A stretch of 64,000 bases of DNA from Hypholoma sublateritium FD-334 SS-4 (lineage: Eukaryota; Basidiomycota; Agaricomycetes; Agaricales; Strophariaceae), in assembly GCA_000827495.1 (NCBI GenBank), contig KN817537.1, positions 275,080-339,079 on the forward strand, in the 5' to 3' direction. The notes below the pieces were generated by a model that saw only the letters and a program-made list of their open reading frames with translations, searched no databases and was not told where the DNA came from. A program made the translations under genes and the position numbers. Shown piece by piece: positions 1 to 10,612 of the stretch (its first letter is position 1; each line of letters begins with the position of its first letter).

Positions 1-108
1 GTCATCCTCGACGACGAGCCCGTGCCTGCGATCACCGATGTGGAGGCGGACGTGCGCGCGAGCGGCAGCGAGATCGACGAGAAGCACCGCAGCATGGAAA
101 AAGTCTGA
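1..108 (+). CDS. C-terminal end of an unidentified protein (5'-truncated by window edge)
   Basis: An open frame runs from base 1 to a TGA at 106-108 and gives a highly acidic/polar tail ending SMEKV. Its codons are GC-rich like the recognised exons downstream. Only 35 residues are visible, so neither the family nor the exon structure can be judged. It is inferred to be a last exon because the DNA becomes AT-rich just after the stop. Confidence 0.45.
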   Translation, partial: VILDDEPVPAITDVEADVRASGSEIDEKHRSMEKV

Positions 109-571
109 GCGGGATGCAAGCAAATGGGATGGAAAATAGACGCGGGCGTGGAGGAGGCGGGCGGGGGGTAATCTGAATGATACGAATGAACGGTTAATGC
201 CGATGTATGTGTAGCACTGTTATGGGTTTTCATGGCTATTGTTATGTGTAGTTTTACGTTGATTTTACGAAGTTAAATATTGACAAGTTCAAGTTAATGG
301 GCGATTGATTGAGAGGTGGATACACGCGTTCTTCCCAGAGTAGGGAAACGTAGTCGACATAAGCGTGAAAGAGCGCGTCGTCGCGCAGCACCTCAATGCC
401 ATCTTCGCGCGCTGTTCAGGGCGACGTGTACGCACCCTCCTCTGGCCCCTTGAACATCAAAAACGGAAGAGCGGCCCGAGGGCAAGGTGCGATTGGAAGG
501 AGGTAGCAAGATGCACGAAGCCCCGAGAAAAACCCCACAAAGTCCACACACGCACCACAGACACTCTTCAG
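109..571. other. Intergenic flank
   Basis: AT-rich just after the upstream stop, then mixed composition. Both strands have only short frames without recognisable protein character. I see no gene or repeat here until the inverted-repeat arm begins near 572-575. Confidence 0.5.
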
Positions 572-574
572 CAA

Positions 575-2674
575 TCACATTTCTTCCAGATAATATACAC
601 ATTGAATGAAACACTGTCGGTATTCTGAGCAGACCGTGACCCGAGCCCTGCACCCATAGATCCGACCGTCAGACGATTCACGAAAAAGGACTACAAAGAA
701 TGGGGCACAGGCCCCAGCCAAGCACGGAAGAAATCCACAAGCGAGCATATCGTGCATATTGCGACCATTGACCGGAGCCATATCCTGTGTGGCCTCCGTC
801 CATCCACCGCACCACGAATCACTCATCCGCAACGTGTATCACCGCCTTCCCCTTATTCGTCCCCCGAAGCACTGCAAGCAGCCCCTCGCCCGCGCGCTCC
901 AGGCCGTCGAACAGTTCCTCCTGGTGCTTCAGCGCACCTGAGGCGACACCCGCGTGCACGTCCTTGACGAAGGCCGCGAGCGACTCGGCGGAGTAGTGGT
1001 CGCTCACGAGGAAGCCGACGATGGTGATGCATTTCGCAAAGACGAGGTGCATTTTCTATTGAGGAGTGGCACTTAGTATGTGAACGGCGGTGAACGAGGG
1101 ACGGATGGTGACGCACGTAGATGGGCACGCCGCGCGGCTCGTTGTACGCCGAGATCATGCCGCATGCCTGCGCGCAGCCAATGCGAAGCAGTCAGTCACC
1201 GAACCACCGCGCAAAGAAATAGGGACGCACGATAATGCGCGCGTTCCTCGCCGCGTTCTCGAGCACGGCGTCGAACGTGTCGCCTCCGACGTTATCCCAA
1301 TATCTATATGNCACANCCACACNCCCGTCAGTCTCCATATCACGAAGAACTACGNAGACGCACATGTCCACCGGCCCCTCGCGCTGCAGCACCTCGCGCG
1401 TGTCCTCCGTCTTGTAGTTGAACGCGACGTCCGCGCCGATGTCCTTCATGAACTGCACCTTCTCGTCCGAGCCCGCGGAGCCGATGACCTTGCACCCGTC
1501 GAGCTTCGCGAGCTGGATGACGAGCCTATATCGTACGCATTAATTAATTTCATCCTGTGAGCATTGAGTAAGGGGCACGCACGAGCCGACGCCGCCTATC
1601 AGAGAATATTTATTAGCCTCAATGGGAAGGAGAAAAGTGGGGAACGCACCAGCGCCTGTAGTTACGAACACCGTCTGGCCCTGAACCACACATCAATCAG
1701 CCGTCGTGTCCGCCCCTCACAAAGGCACGCACCTTCTTAGCCTGCGAGTAGGCCTTCCACGCGAAATACGCCGTGTGCCCTGCGTATCACGCATTCACAT
1801 CAGTGGATATTCATGGAGGAAGTATCAGCGCACCAGGGATCCCGAGCACGCCGAGGAATGCGGACCACTTGAGCCCGTGCGGGTTGTCGACAACGTGCAG
1901 CGGGATGAGGGGCACCTTCTCCGGCTCTGCGATGATGGTGTACTGCTGGTGCGCTGCGAAAAGCGAAAGATATTGCTCGTCAGCTACGATCGTGGCGTAT
2001 GAAAGCGTGAAAAGGCTACGCACGGAGGACCCCCTCGACGTGGTCCCCCGCCTTGAACCCCGCGTGCTCGGAGCGCAGCACGACTGCAATACCCGCGCTC
2101 ACGATCCTATCCATAGCGCATCAAAGTTAAAGTAGCAAATCAGTCGTCAGAGCGAAGGTTATCAGTGTACACGGCTCTAAACCACTCACGGTTCCCCAAG
2201 CGGGAACGCCGGCAAATACGACGGCACCTCCGCAGGCCGCATTCGCTGGCGCATGTACGGGTCCACCGAAAGGTCGAGCGTTTTGATGAGCACACCGCCG
2301 CCGAGCGGGACGGACTCGAGGTCGATGGTTTGCGTAGTGTCATAGACGAGGTCCTGACCTAAAACGGGGTAGCCTGCGTCGCTTGATCAGTACGCTGCGC
2401 TCTGCGAATGGAAGGTGAGGGGGTACAGCGTACCGCTGGGTATCGCCGCAAAGAGCACGCGTCCGTTCGTTATCGGCGCCATGTCTTCAAAGTTAATGAG
2501 TTATCAAAGAGTTATAGTTGAATTGTATTTCTCGTAAGTGTTCAGGCCGCAGGTCGTACTGGCCGCACCGATGGCTTTAGCTGAGGCTCGGGGCGCTGGT
2601 ATCCTTTAGTATTTAGTCGAATTCGACGTTTGTCAACGATATAGTAATCATTCTATGTCGCTTCCCCGAGGCCG
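575..2674. repeat. Left arm of a ~2.1-kb inverted repeat
   Basis: Reverse-complement similarity to 5900-8055 runs through the 3' flank, the whole enone reductase gene and its promoter. The exons are nearly identical and the outer flank is more diverged (for example the segment at 590-760 against 7850-8055). The inner end is marked by GCTTCCCCGAGGCCG at about 2660-2674, which is mirrored at 5900-5914. This arm contains several N bases around 1311-1355. Confidence 0.85.
819..2482 (-). CDS. NADPH-dependent alkenal/enone reductase (MDR family, PTGR/LTB4-dehydrogenase-like), copy 1
   Basis: This is a zinc-independent medium-chain dehydrogenase/reductase of the NADP-dependent alkenal double-bond reductase / prostaglandin reductase group. 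Such enzymes reduce the C=C bond of alpha,beta-unsaturated aldehydes and ketones in the cytosol. The minus-strand start is MAPITNGRVLF at 2482. About nine short GT-AG introns follow, at the same sites as in copy 2. Seen in the exons: a YMRQRM segment typical of the family near the N-terminus, TTGAGGVGS (nucleotide-binding glycine loop), a DNVGGDTFDAVL segment, and a C-terminus ending in ...GKAVIHVADE. A few N bases fall in one exon/intron junction region (1311-1355), but no stop or frameshift is evident. Substrate is inferred from family only. The gene lies in the left arm of an inverted repeat and diverges from the SDR genes in the spacer. Confidence 0.85.
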
Positions 2675-3236
2675 AACCGGTTCCATTTACTGCTTAGCGG
2701 CCGGGAGTGTGGGTGGAAACGATGATCACGCGAGGGCCAAGCTGGGTCCTCATTAAATGTTCAATGTTGCGATAACGTTTGCGCGTTTCATGTTAAAAGT
2801 GTGCATTCAAGTTGATGGTAGTCCATACACGATACACATCATATCTAAACTCCACTGACACGTTGGATATCAGGACTCAACACGTCTGTAAGATGAGAAA
2901 CGAGCACTCACATGGGAAGAGCAGGCGCGGGATCGGGCGCGGCAGGTCGTGGAAGCGGGAAGAAAGAAGCCGTAGCCGGCATTGCTGACAAGGTCCGGCT
3001 TTGCTTCGTCAGCGCTTGTTTTGCCAAGCAGACAGCTTGCAGGCAACCTCCACCTCCAATTTTACGCTATTCTATCAAGCGAGAAGACGTGCAGCGGCAT
3101 AGCAATGTTCAAAGTCCAAGAGACGATGGCACGCCAAACTGAACTGATATCAACATTGGTTTCTCAACCGTTTTCATCACCCCCACGGTCGGGGCTCGAC
3201 GCAAGCTCGACGTGCATGTGAACCCCACCAATTGAC
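2675..3236. other. Spacer DNA upstream of the broken SDR copy
   Basis: Non-coding. The part from about 2895 resembles the region upstream of the intact SDR (from about 3910). Shared words include GAGAAACG-GCACTCAC, AAGTCCAA followed by GATGGCACGCC, and CGACGTGCATGTGAACCC before the start codon. This region is therefore the duplicated SDR promoter. Confidence 0.5.
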
Positions 3237-3480
3237 ATGCACCTGTTCACCAAGGCATTCGACCGCAGATGGACCTGCAGGATGTGACGGGGCGCGTAGT
3301 GATCGTCACCGGGGAAAAGTGAGTCCTCCGCACACACGCTCGTGCGCATACAACCACCCTGTGCGTGGAGTATTGACTCGTCGCTTCTAGACTATCGAAG
3401 CTGTGTCGCGCCTGAACGCGAAATCTAAAGACGCTCTGTTCCCGGCGCCAATGCGCATACATGCTTCGACGCGTGCGGGT
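3237..3480 (+). pseudogene. Internally deleted copy of the short-chain dehydrogenase gene
   Basis: Bases 3237-3318 match exon 1 of the intact SDR at 4157: the same start context, then LFxKAFD and a stretch that would read TGRVVIVTG, ending at a GTGAG donor. One base is lost in this exon, so the frame fails after a few codons. Shortly after the donor (about 3330-3345) the sequence changes to the equivalent of the 3' flank of the intact gene (GCATACAACCACCCT... matches CCATACAACCACCCT at 5411, followed by GCGCCTGAACGCGAAATCT). Everything from exon 2 to the stop codon is missing. It cannot encode an enzyme. Confidence 0.8.
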
Positions 3481-4156
3481 CCTGTCAAGTTCAGTCGTCA
3501 AAACTACACAGCGCCGAACCGTGAACACCAAATACGCCGCCGTTTCAATCAGTCGCAACTACCCCCCGCCGGCCTCCGGCCACGCATCTACTCGTGCCAT
3601 CCAGGGGGATGTTGCTGTGCGTACACGTCGAGCGGAACCCCAGCGTCTCCCTGTTAACACGTCTTCAAGAAGTACGACGGAGCGCACGTACGTCGCGTCG
3701 CGTTGGGCGCGTGGAGTATGTCGACGCGGCGCGGAGTGTTCTTATTCTGCGCCCTATCTTGGGAGTGGGACAGGCGGCGCGGCGCACTCCCGCGGCGCTC
3801 GCCTACTTCACCCGGTGCTCGTGTTGCGCCGCGGAGTCACCCTGTATCTACGCAGCGGAAAAGAAGTCGGTGGAACGCACGCACGCACTCACGGAGCGCT
3901 CGTGTCAGTGTCATGAGAAACGCGCACTCACGGGAGATTTTACGCTGTCATCGATCTATAAAAATAGGCGTGGAGAAGTCAGCCAGTGTAGTTCATTTTT
4001 GGCGGTCGTCCTGCAGGCAAGACCACGAGATCAAGAAAGAAGATGAAGTCCAAACTCTGCGGCATGATGGCACGCCGTAACGACTTGGACTTCTTCCCGG
4101 CCGTTTCTACCCCCTGGCTTGTGGCTTGAGAGTCGACGTGCATGTGAACCCACACC
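3481..4156. other. Intergenic / SDR promoter
   Basis: No recognisable coding exon. The last ~250 bases are the promoter and leader of the intact SDR and match the leader of the broken copy. TATAAAAATAG at 3957-3967 is a possible TATA box, roughly 200 bases before the start codon. Confidence 0.4.
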
Positions 4157-5397
4157 ATGAACCTATTCGCCAAGGCATTCGACCCGCAGACGGACTTGCA
4201 GGATATGACGGGGCGCGTAGTCATCGTCACCGGCGCAAAGTGAGCCTTCCACCACCCCAGCATGCATCGATACCATTCATAACATAGACGCTGACGCCCA
4301 ACAGCCAGGGCATAGGCTACGCGACCGCGAAGCACCTCGCGCGCAAGGGCGCGCGGGTCTACCTCGGGGCGCGCTCAGAAGAGAAGGGACGCGGTGCGGT
4401 TGCGCGTCTGGAGGGCGAGGGTGTACTCCCCGGGGCGGTGGTGTACTTTGCGTGCGATCTGTCGACGCCTGCGCAGGCGAAGGCGGCTGCGCTTGGGTTC
4501 TTGGAGCTGGAGGCCAGGCTCGATGTACTTGGTGCGTATCCTTCTGCCTGCGTCGGGCTGGGAAGCTGACGGGATGTGCAGTGAATAACGCCGCGTGGTG
4601 CGTCTTCTCTCTCCACTTCCTGTGCGGTGGCTCACGGCAAGCAGTATATTCGACTACGCGGACAAGTCCGCGCTGGACGGCATCACCGAGATGATGATGA
4701 CCAAGTACGCATTATTTCTCTTCCCTCCTCACTCATCTAACCGTACACAGCCACTTCGGCACCTTCCAATTCACCCTCGCCCTCCTCCCGCTGCTTGAGA
4801 AAACTGCTGCCGTGCCTGCGAGCGACGTGCGCATCGTCACCGTGTCCTCCGAGAGGCACCGCGATGCGCTCCTACTTGGCCCGGCCGCCTTTGCGGACCT
4901 CAGCGTGTGCAGGGATTTCCACGCGCGCGCGCTCGTTTCTACGCTCGCTCGGTACGGTACGCCTTCCCATTCCGTCCAACTCATGCGCCCTCTAACTCAC
5001 TGCAATCCAACCGCCCCCGACGAATGCAGCGCTCTCCAAGCTTGCCAACGTCCTCTTCTCCACCGCCCTCCACCGCCGGCTTACCCCGCACACGCGCGTC
5101 ATCTCTCTCGCCGTGCACCCAGGCATCGTCGCCACCTCCTTCCCGCGCCACCTGCCCCTCGCGCCGCTCTTCCGCTTTCTTTGTGCGTTGTTGTTCAAGG
5201 CGCCTGATGTCGGTGCATACAACACGTGCTGGGCGGCGGCGGCGCCTGGCGTGCGCGCGGCGCCGGAGCGGTATGGCGGAGCGTATGTCGCGCCTGTCGG
5301 CCGGGTGGTTGAGGCGTCAAGGGGTGCAAGGGATGAGGGGGTGCAGGATGCACTGTGGACGTTGTCGGAAAGGTACCTTGCAGGGGAGGCGGTGTAG
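4157..5397 (+). CDS. Short-chain dehydrogenase/reductase (classical SDR, retinol-dehydrogenase-like fungal type)
   Basis: An NAD(P)-dependent oxidoreductase with a Rossmann fold. Introns are supported at 4240-4304, 4532-4581, about 4630-4640 to the acceptor before AGTATATTC, after ATGACCAA near 4705, and before the active-site exon near 5030. Spliced motifs in order: TGANQGIG (cofactor loop, split by the first intron), CDLS, VNNAA, NHFGTFQFT, VRIVTVSSE (catalytic Ser), RYALSK (catalytic YxxxK, created by a splice), and VHPGIVATSF. The gene is therefore complete and its active site intact, at about 310 residues. Start chosen: MNLFAKAFD at 4157. The substrate cannot be read from the sequence. 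It sits between two inverted copies of an enone reductase, so a carbonyl/enone detoxification role is plausible but inferred. Confidence 0.88.
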
Positions 5398-5899
5398 CAT
5401 GCTGGAGTGCCCATACAACCACCCTTCGCGTATCATTGACTGGTTAATTCTAGTTTCTTGAGGATGTGTAGCGCCTGAACCGCGAAATCTGCCAACACGC
5501 TATTCTCGGCTCGAATGCGCATATGCAAGCGTGGAGGCCTTTGGCAAGTTTAGTGAACCGGCAATTCCGGCTACACTTCTTCCGAGTCGCGCAGCCATGC
5601 TTTTATGATTTATCGATGACGGCATGAATTCGCTATGTGAGTGCGCGTTATCCATCTTACAGATGTTATATTCAATGAAACACTAGAACTTATAGAACAT
5701 AAATACTGGCTACAGTTAACGCGGTCCGCAGACTGCACTGCATTGAATGCGCAAACAGCGAGACTCGAAGTGAAGAGGTCAGCTTGATCTTCGCTTCAAC
5801 ACATCCACGCTTTTCGACACGCGGCTCCGCTCCCCACGCCCCGCATCTTGAGCGGGCACACGCGCGGCGGCTAAGAAACAAAAGGACGCGGCCAGCCCC
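5398..5899. other. Intergenic 3' flank of the SDR
   Basis: The first ~120 bases are the SDR 3' flank, duplicated after the broken copy near 3345-3470. The rest shows no gene. The right inverted-repeat arm starts at about 5900. Confidence 0.45.
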
Positions 5900-8055
5900 C
5901 GGCCTCGGGGAAGCGTCATAGATCGATTATACATACATCGTTGACAAACGCTCGGATCGTCGAAATCGACTAACCGCTATCACCAGCGCATCGCCCTAAC
6001 AGATACGTAACAGCGTATATGACTGCCCTCAATCCTCGACCGAATCTGTATAAATACGGCCTGAGTGCGAGCACTACGATACAATCCAAATCATGGCTCC
6101 GATAACGAACGGACGCGTGCTCTTTGCGGCGATACCCACCGGTGCGCTGTGCCCCACATCTTCTATTCGTTGAGAACACTCTGCTGATCACGCGTTGCAG
6201 GCTACCCCGTCCTGGGCCAGGACCTCGTCTACGACACCGCCCAAACCATCGACCTCGAGTCTGCCCCGCTCGGCGGCGGGGTGCTCGTCAAGACACTCGA
6301 CCTTTCGGTCGACCCGTACATGCGCCAGCGCATGCGGCCTGCTGAGGTGCCGTCGTACTTCCCGGCGTTCCCGCTTGGAGAGCCGTGAGTTGCTTTTTGG
6401 GTGGATAAGTATTGGTGTCAGTTGCTGATTTGATGGGGATGGGACGGGTAGGATCGTGAGCGCGGGCATTGCAGTTGTGCTGCGCTCCGAGCACGCGGGG
6501 TTCAAGGCGGGAGACCACGTCGAGGGATTCCTCCGTGCGTAGTCTTTTCACGTTTTTATACGCCACGATCATAGCTGACGCGCAATATCTTTCGCTTTTC
6601 GCAGCGCACCAGCAGTACACCATCATCGCCGAGCCGGAGAAGGTGCCCCTCATCCCGCTGCACGTTATCGACAACCCGCACGGGCTCAAGTGGTCCGCAT
6701 TCCTCGGCGTGCTCGGGATCCCTGGTGCGCTGATACTTCCTCCATGAATATCCACTGATGTGAATGCGTGATACGCAGGGCACACGGCGTATTTCGCGTG
6801 GAAGGCCTACTCGCAGGCTAAGAAGGTGCGTGCCTTTGTGAGGGGCGGACACGACGGCTGATTGATGTGTGGTTCAGGGCCAGACGGTGTTCGTAACTAC
6901 AGGCGCTGGTGCGTTCCCCACTTTTCTCCTTCCCATTGAGGCTAATAAATATTCTCTGATAGGCGGCGTCGGCTCGTGCGTGCCCCTTACTCAATGCTCA
7001 CAGGATGAAATTAATTAATGCGTACGATATAGGCTCGTCATCCAGCTCGCGAAGCTCGACGGGTGCAAGGTCATCGGCTCCGCGGGCTCGGACGAGAAGG
7101 TGCAGTTCATGAAGGACATCGGCGCGGACGTCGCGTTCAACTACAAGACGGAGGACACGCGCGAGGTGCTGCAGCGCGAGGGGCCGGTGGACATGTGCGT
7201 CTACGTAGTTCTTCGTGATATGGAGACTGACGGGGGTGTGGTTGTGACATATAGATATTGGGATAACGTCGGAGGCGACACGTTCGACGCCGTGCTCGAG
7301 AACGCGGCGAGGAACGCGCGCATCATCGTGCGTCCCGATTTCTTTGCGCGGTGGTGCGGTGACTGACTGCCTCGCATTGGCTGCGCGCAGGCATGCGGCA
7401 TGATCTCGGCGTACAACGAGCCGCGCGGCGTGCCCATCTACGTGCGTCACCATTCGTACCTCCGTTCGCATTACTAAGTGCCACTCAATAGAAAATGCAC
7501 CTCGTCTTCGCGAAGTGCATCACCATCGTGGGCTTCCTCGTGATCGACCACTACTCCGCCGAGTCGCTCGCGGCCTTCGTCAAGGACGTGCACGCGGGCG
7601 TCGCCTCCGGTGCGCTGAAGCACCAGGAGGAGCTGTTCGACGGCCTGGAACGCGCGGGCGAGGGGCTGCTTGCGGTGCTTAGGGGGACGAACAAGGGGAA
7701 GGCGGTCATTCATGTTGCTGAAAATCAAAGAGATTGAAGGTGGACGGGTAAGGCGGATAGACGGGTGAGCGGGCGGCCGCGGAGAGGCCACACGGAAGGT
7801 GGATATGGCTCCGGCCAATGGATGTGATTTGTGGAAGTTATGCGGTTGCGGATTGCATTTCCTCGCTTGGCTTGGGGGTGGCCCGGTGTGCTTCATTCTC
7901 TGTGATTTTTTTTTTCGAAGCGTCTGACGGTTGGATGTGTGGCTCAAATTTCCTCGGCGTGGCGGCTCGGTCAGTGCGGGTCGCGGTCGTTGGGCCGGGC
8001 GACCGTGCGTTGCTTTTTGATACGAACAGTTTTCAATGTATTGAATGGAAGAAAC
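5900..8055. repeat. Right arm of the ~2.1-kb inverted repeat
   Basis: Inverted counterpart of 575-2674. It includes the promoter (5900-6092), the second enone reductase gene (6093-7737) and about 300 bp of 3' flank whose similarity fades near 8055 (TTTTCAATGTATTGAATGGAAG matches the complement of about 575-610). Confidence 0.85.
6093..7737 (+). CDS. NADPH-dependent alkenal/enone reductase (MDR family), copy 2
   Basis: Near-identical paralogue of the gene at 819-2482, in inverted orientation and with no N bases. ATG at 6093 (MAPITNGRVLFAAIPTG). First exons: 6093-6141, 6201-6384, 6452-6534, 6605-6724, 6779-6825, 6878 onward, all with GT-AG borders and 50-70-bp introns. Spliced features: FLPHQQYTI, GHTAYFAWKAY, TTGAGGVGSLVIQLAK (NADPH loop), VIGSAGSDEKVQF, DNVGGDTFDAVLENA, then a last exon reading FAKCITIVGFLV...GKAVIHVAENQRD. 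Differences from copy 1 are few (for example GFLVID against GFLVSD, and a longer C-terminus ENQRD against DE). Cytosolic reduction of reactive enals/enones is the family role. The native substrate is unknown. Confidence 0.88.
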
Positions 8056-8674
8056 GCGTTGATCAAGAGTGTTTACACATGAGTTGGGACGAGGAAAAAC
8101 AATAATGCTCGTGAGTGGTCTTCATGGTTATTATTTTCAGGATTTCGTGCAAGCATCTAAAAATCAAAACAATGTCATTCCGTGCTACAGTAAAATTCGA
8201 AAAACGAAATGCGTCGGTCAATGGGTGGAGGAAGCCCCACAGATGATCCCAGCCCTGTGGTTGGACCATTGCTTGATTGCTTTCAGCCGGTGCCGCTTGG
8301 ACTGACCGTTGCTGGCCCCAGGCGGTCTACACTCTGCAAGTACGTCTCAAGTTCTCAAAAATTCAGGCAGATCCTTCCAGTAGTCTCTTACAGACTAAAC
8401 GCTCTGTCGCAGATTTTATCACGACGATATTCGGACGGGATCCTATGCAGATTCCATGGACCACAGGTCCAAGCGACTGCCACAGTGGGCCCCACCCCCT
8501 AATTTGGCAAGGCCACCTCCAGAACACCATTGTCCTGCCGGCCACCCCATCGTAAACCAAGCGCAAACATCAACCAAGAGTCTATTTAAGCCTCGAGGCT
8601 GCACCCAACCTAGCATCTCCCACAACCACTCCCTCCCTCGAGTTCAGCGATATTTAATAAATTATCATTCGCTA
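7738..8674. other. Intergenic; end of repeat arm and promoter of the next gene
   Basis: Bases 7738-8055 are repeat-arm flank. From 8056 to 8674 no gene is seen. A TATTTAAG box at 8583-8590 lies 92 bases before the chosen ATG at 8675, followed by a CT-rich leader (CACTCCCTCCCTC). Confidence 0.5.
8583..8590 (+). promoter_or_regulatory. TATA-like element of the 8675 gene
   Basis: TATTTAAG lies 92 bp upstream of the ATG and is followed by a pyrimidine-rich tract typical of fungal start regions. It helps decide that translation starts at 8675, not at an in-frame upstream ATG (8456) that lies before this box. Confidence 0.45.
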
Positions 8675-10129
8675 ATGCAGAAGATGCAACGCTTCCGAAG
8701 CACCTCGCGAGCCCCCGAGCCCACCATCGACCCGCGCCATCTATCGGTGGCTCGGCGCGCCTCTCTCGAGGAACTACGTTCCAACAACTCATCACCCCTG
8801 CTCTCCGTGCGCGGCGTATACGTGCGCAGCCGCCCGACGTCGCCCTCGCCGACCTTCGAAAACTGGCCGTACCGTCCCCTCCCCGATCCCCCTCAGCGCG
8901 CAGGGAACCGCGATTATATGCCACTCCAAGGCGCGCATCTGGCGACCAGCTTCGCGTCGTTCGACGTGCGCGACAAGAAGCCGATCCCGGGCACGCCGCA
9001 TCCCCGCGGACGCCGTCGCGTTCTCTCCTCTGCGAGCGTTGACGACGCGTTCGTGGGCACGTCGCGCATTGCTGGGCCACCGCCTGCATACACCCACGAC
9101 TACAGAGGATCGGCGCGTGAATCAACCGACGACGACGACGAAGTCGTCTATATGAAGGACAGGAGGAAGACGATCATGATCGAGATCGAAAGGGAGCAGA
9201 TGGCCCGTCTGCGGGACGCGGCGGCTTCGCTCTACTTCAAGGTCGAGCTCGCTGGCGGCCACATAGCTGGCAGCATTTATGAGGAGCCGCTCGCGTGCTA
9301 TGCACCCCACCGGGAGCCAAGCGTGCAACATACCGTCAAGTTCTCCGCCACGGACACCATCGCGATGTTTCGCCGCGAGTCGCAAGATTTGCGGAGTCCA
9401 TCCAGCGAGCGCGAATTTGGCCCCGGAAACCGCAGCGAGAACAACTACGCCGGGTCGTTCTTCGACCATCTCGACGACGAAGAGCAGCGTCTTGAGGAGC
9501 AGGAGGAGCCAAAGAAGCCAAAGAGCGGGGACAATTGGGCGAAGGCGATGAAGGGGTTGTTCAAGAGATTGAGCAACTCCCGCAAGGGATCGTTGGTGAC
9601 GGACGACCGATCCTCTATGCGGTCGTCAGCAGAAGGTGTTCCATCCTCTATGCGGTCATCAGCAGAAGGTGTTCTCCCCGCCCCGGAGAAAATTAAAGCG
9701 GCTTCAGCGTCGCTGTTCAATGTGCGCCTCGGCGCGGCGCCGCCACGCACTGCAGGCAGCAAGTCTGTGCGCGCACCCAGCATCAAGTCGACAGCGTCGA
9801 GGAACGTGCTCGTGAAGAACCGCAAGGCGAAGAAGGTCAACCAGATGAGCACTCCGCAGACGTATGCACTCACGTCTAGTGCGCGCGCCGTCGAGGGCAG
9901 GATGCGGCCTCCTTCGGGGTCGTCCTCAGATTACACCGACGCTTCGCGTCCGATGTCCTGGGAGTGGCCTGACGACCTCGCATCCGAGTCCGAAGTCCTT
10001 CTTGAGGCGATGGAGATTATACGAAGGCAGAAGGAGAACAATTGGGTGTACACGCCGGCGCACGGTGGCAGGGAAGTTAGAGGAAAGGGAAATGGGTATG
10101 TCCAAGTGGAGCAGAGGGCTTACTATTAG
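8675..10129 (+). CDS. Hypothetical disordered basidiomycete protein (484 aa)
   Basis: Single exon, ATG at 8675 (MQKMQRFRSTSRAPEP), stop at 10127-10129. I do not recognise the family. The protein is rich in Ser, Arg, Pro and Glu and is probably mostly disordered. A more ordered central stretch reads MKDRRKTIMIEIEREQMARL followed by a region around SLYFKVELAGG (about residues 165-205). An acidic run (DDEEQRLEEQEEPKKPK) precedes a basic stretch (WAKAMKGLFKRLSNSRKGS). A perfect-frame 33-bp tandem duplication gives SSMRSSAEGV twice. No signal peptide or membrane segment is visible. An upstream in-frame ATG at 8456 exists, but the TATA box and the poor composition of that extension argue against its use. 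Confidence 0.7.
   Translation: MQKMQRFRSTSRAPEPTIDPRHLSVARRASLEELRSNNSSPLLSVRGVYVRSRPTSPSPTFENWPYRPLPDPPQRAGNRDYMPLQGAHLATSFASFDVRDKKPIPGTPHPRGRRRVLSSASVDDAFVGTSRIAGPPPAYTHDYRGSARESTDDDDEVVYMKDRRKTIMIEIEREQMARLRDAAASLYFKVELAGGHIAGSIYEEPLACYAPHREPSVQHTVKFSATDTIAMFRRESQDLRSPSSEREFGPGNRSENNYAGSFFDHLDDEEQRLEEQEEPKKPKSGDNWAKAMKGLFKRLSNSRKGSLVTDDRSSMRSSAEGVPSSMRSSAEGVLPAPEKIKAASASLFNVRLGAAPPRTAGSKSVRAPSIKSTASRNVLVKNRKAKKVNQMSTPQTYALTSSARAVEGRMRPPSGSSSDYTDASRPMSWEWPDDLASESEVLLEAMEIIRRQKENNWVYTPAHGGREVRGKGNGYVQVEQRAYY
9611..9676 (+). repeat. 33-bp in-frame tandem duplication inside the hypothetical gene
   Basis: Two copies of TCCTCTATGCGGTCRTCAGC + AGAAGGTGTTCY (9611-9643 and 9644-9676) differ at only two or three bases, which implies a recent slippage or duplication in a disordered coding segment. 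Confidence 0.85.
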
Positions 10130-10612
10130 ATGCAGTTCAGATTTGTGGAACACATCGCTTCGTTATGTAAACGAGTCCCGTATGATTATATGTGTAACTA
10201 TGAACCTTGAATATGAATTATGAAAAACAAAATCAAGTGACAGGGAGGATCGACTCGGGCAAAATTGGGGGAATATCTCATACAGAGCTAAATTTCATCT
10301 TAACTATCTTATCGAAGTGTAGCTTTGTAAAGCATTTGTAAGTCGTGGTCCATGAATTACAAATTCTGAGGAATAAACGGGAAATTATCCAATGGACACT
10401 GAAGTGCATTACCAATTCGTCTAGTTCATTTAGTAGGCAATTACACTCTACGACTGAGTTATCTGACACCAGCTCGGTCGCAGGCTTGCCCATTGCAGGG
10501 CTTGATCTTGAAGCTTCAGCAGAGGCAAAATGTATATAACTGGCTTCCCAGTGTGCAAGATAGTACACGGCTCAGTCCCACTCCTTCTCCTAGTAACAGT
10601 TAAAGGACATCC
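10130..10612. other. Intergenic
   Basis: AT-rich 3' flank of the hypothetical gene and promoter of the GST. No additional gene is seen. Confidence 0.5.

Noticed and set aside
8456..8674. Upstream in-frame ATG extending the hypothetical protein by 73 residues
   Set aside because: It lies upstream of the TATA-like box at 8583, and the extension has promoter-like composition.
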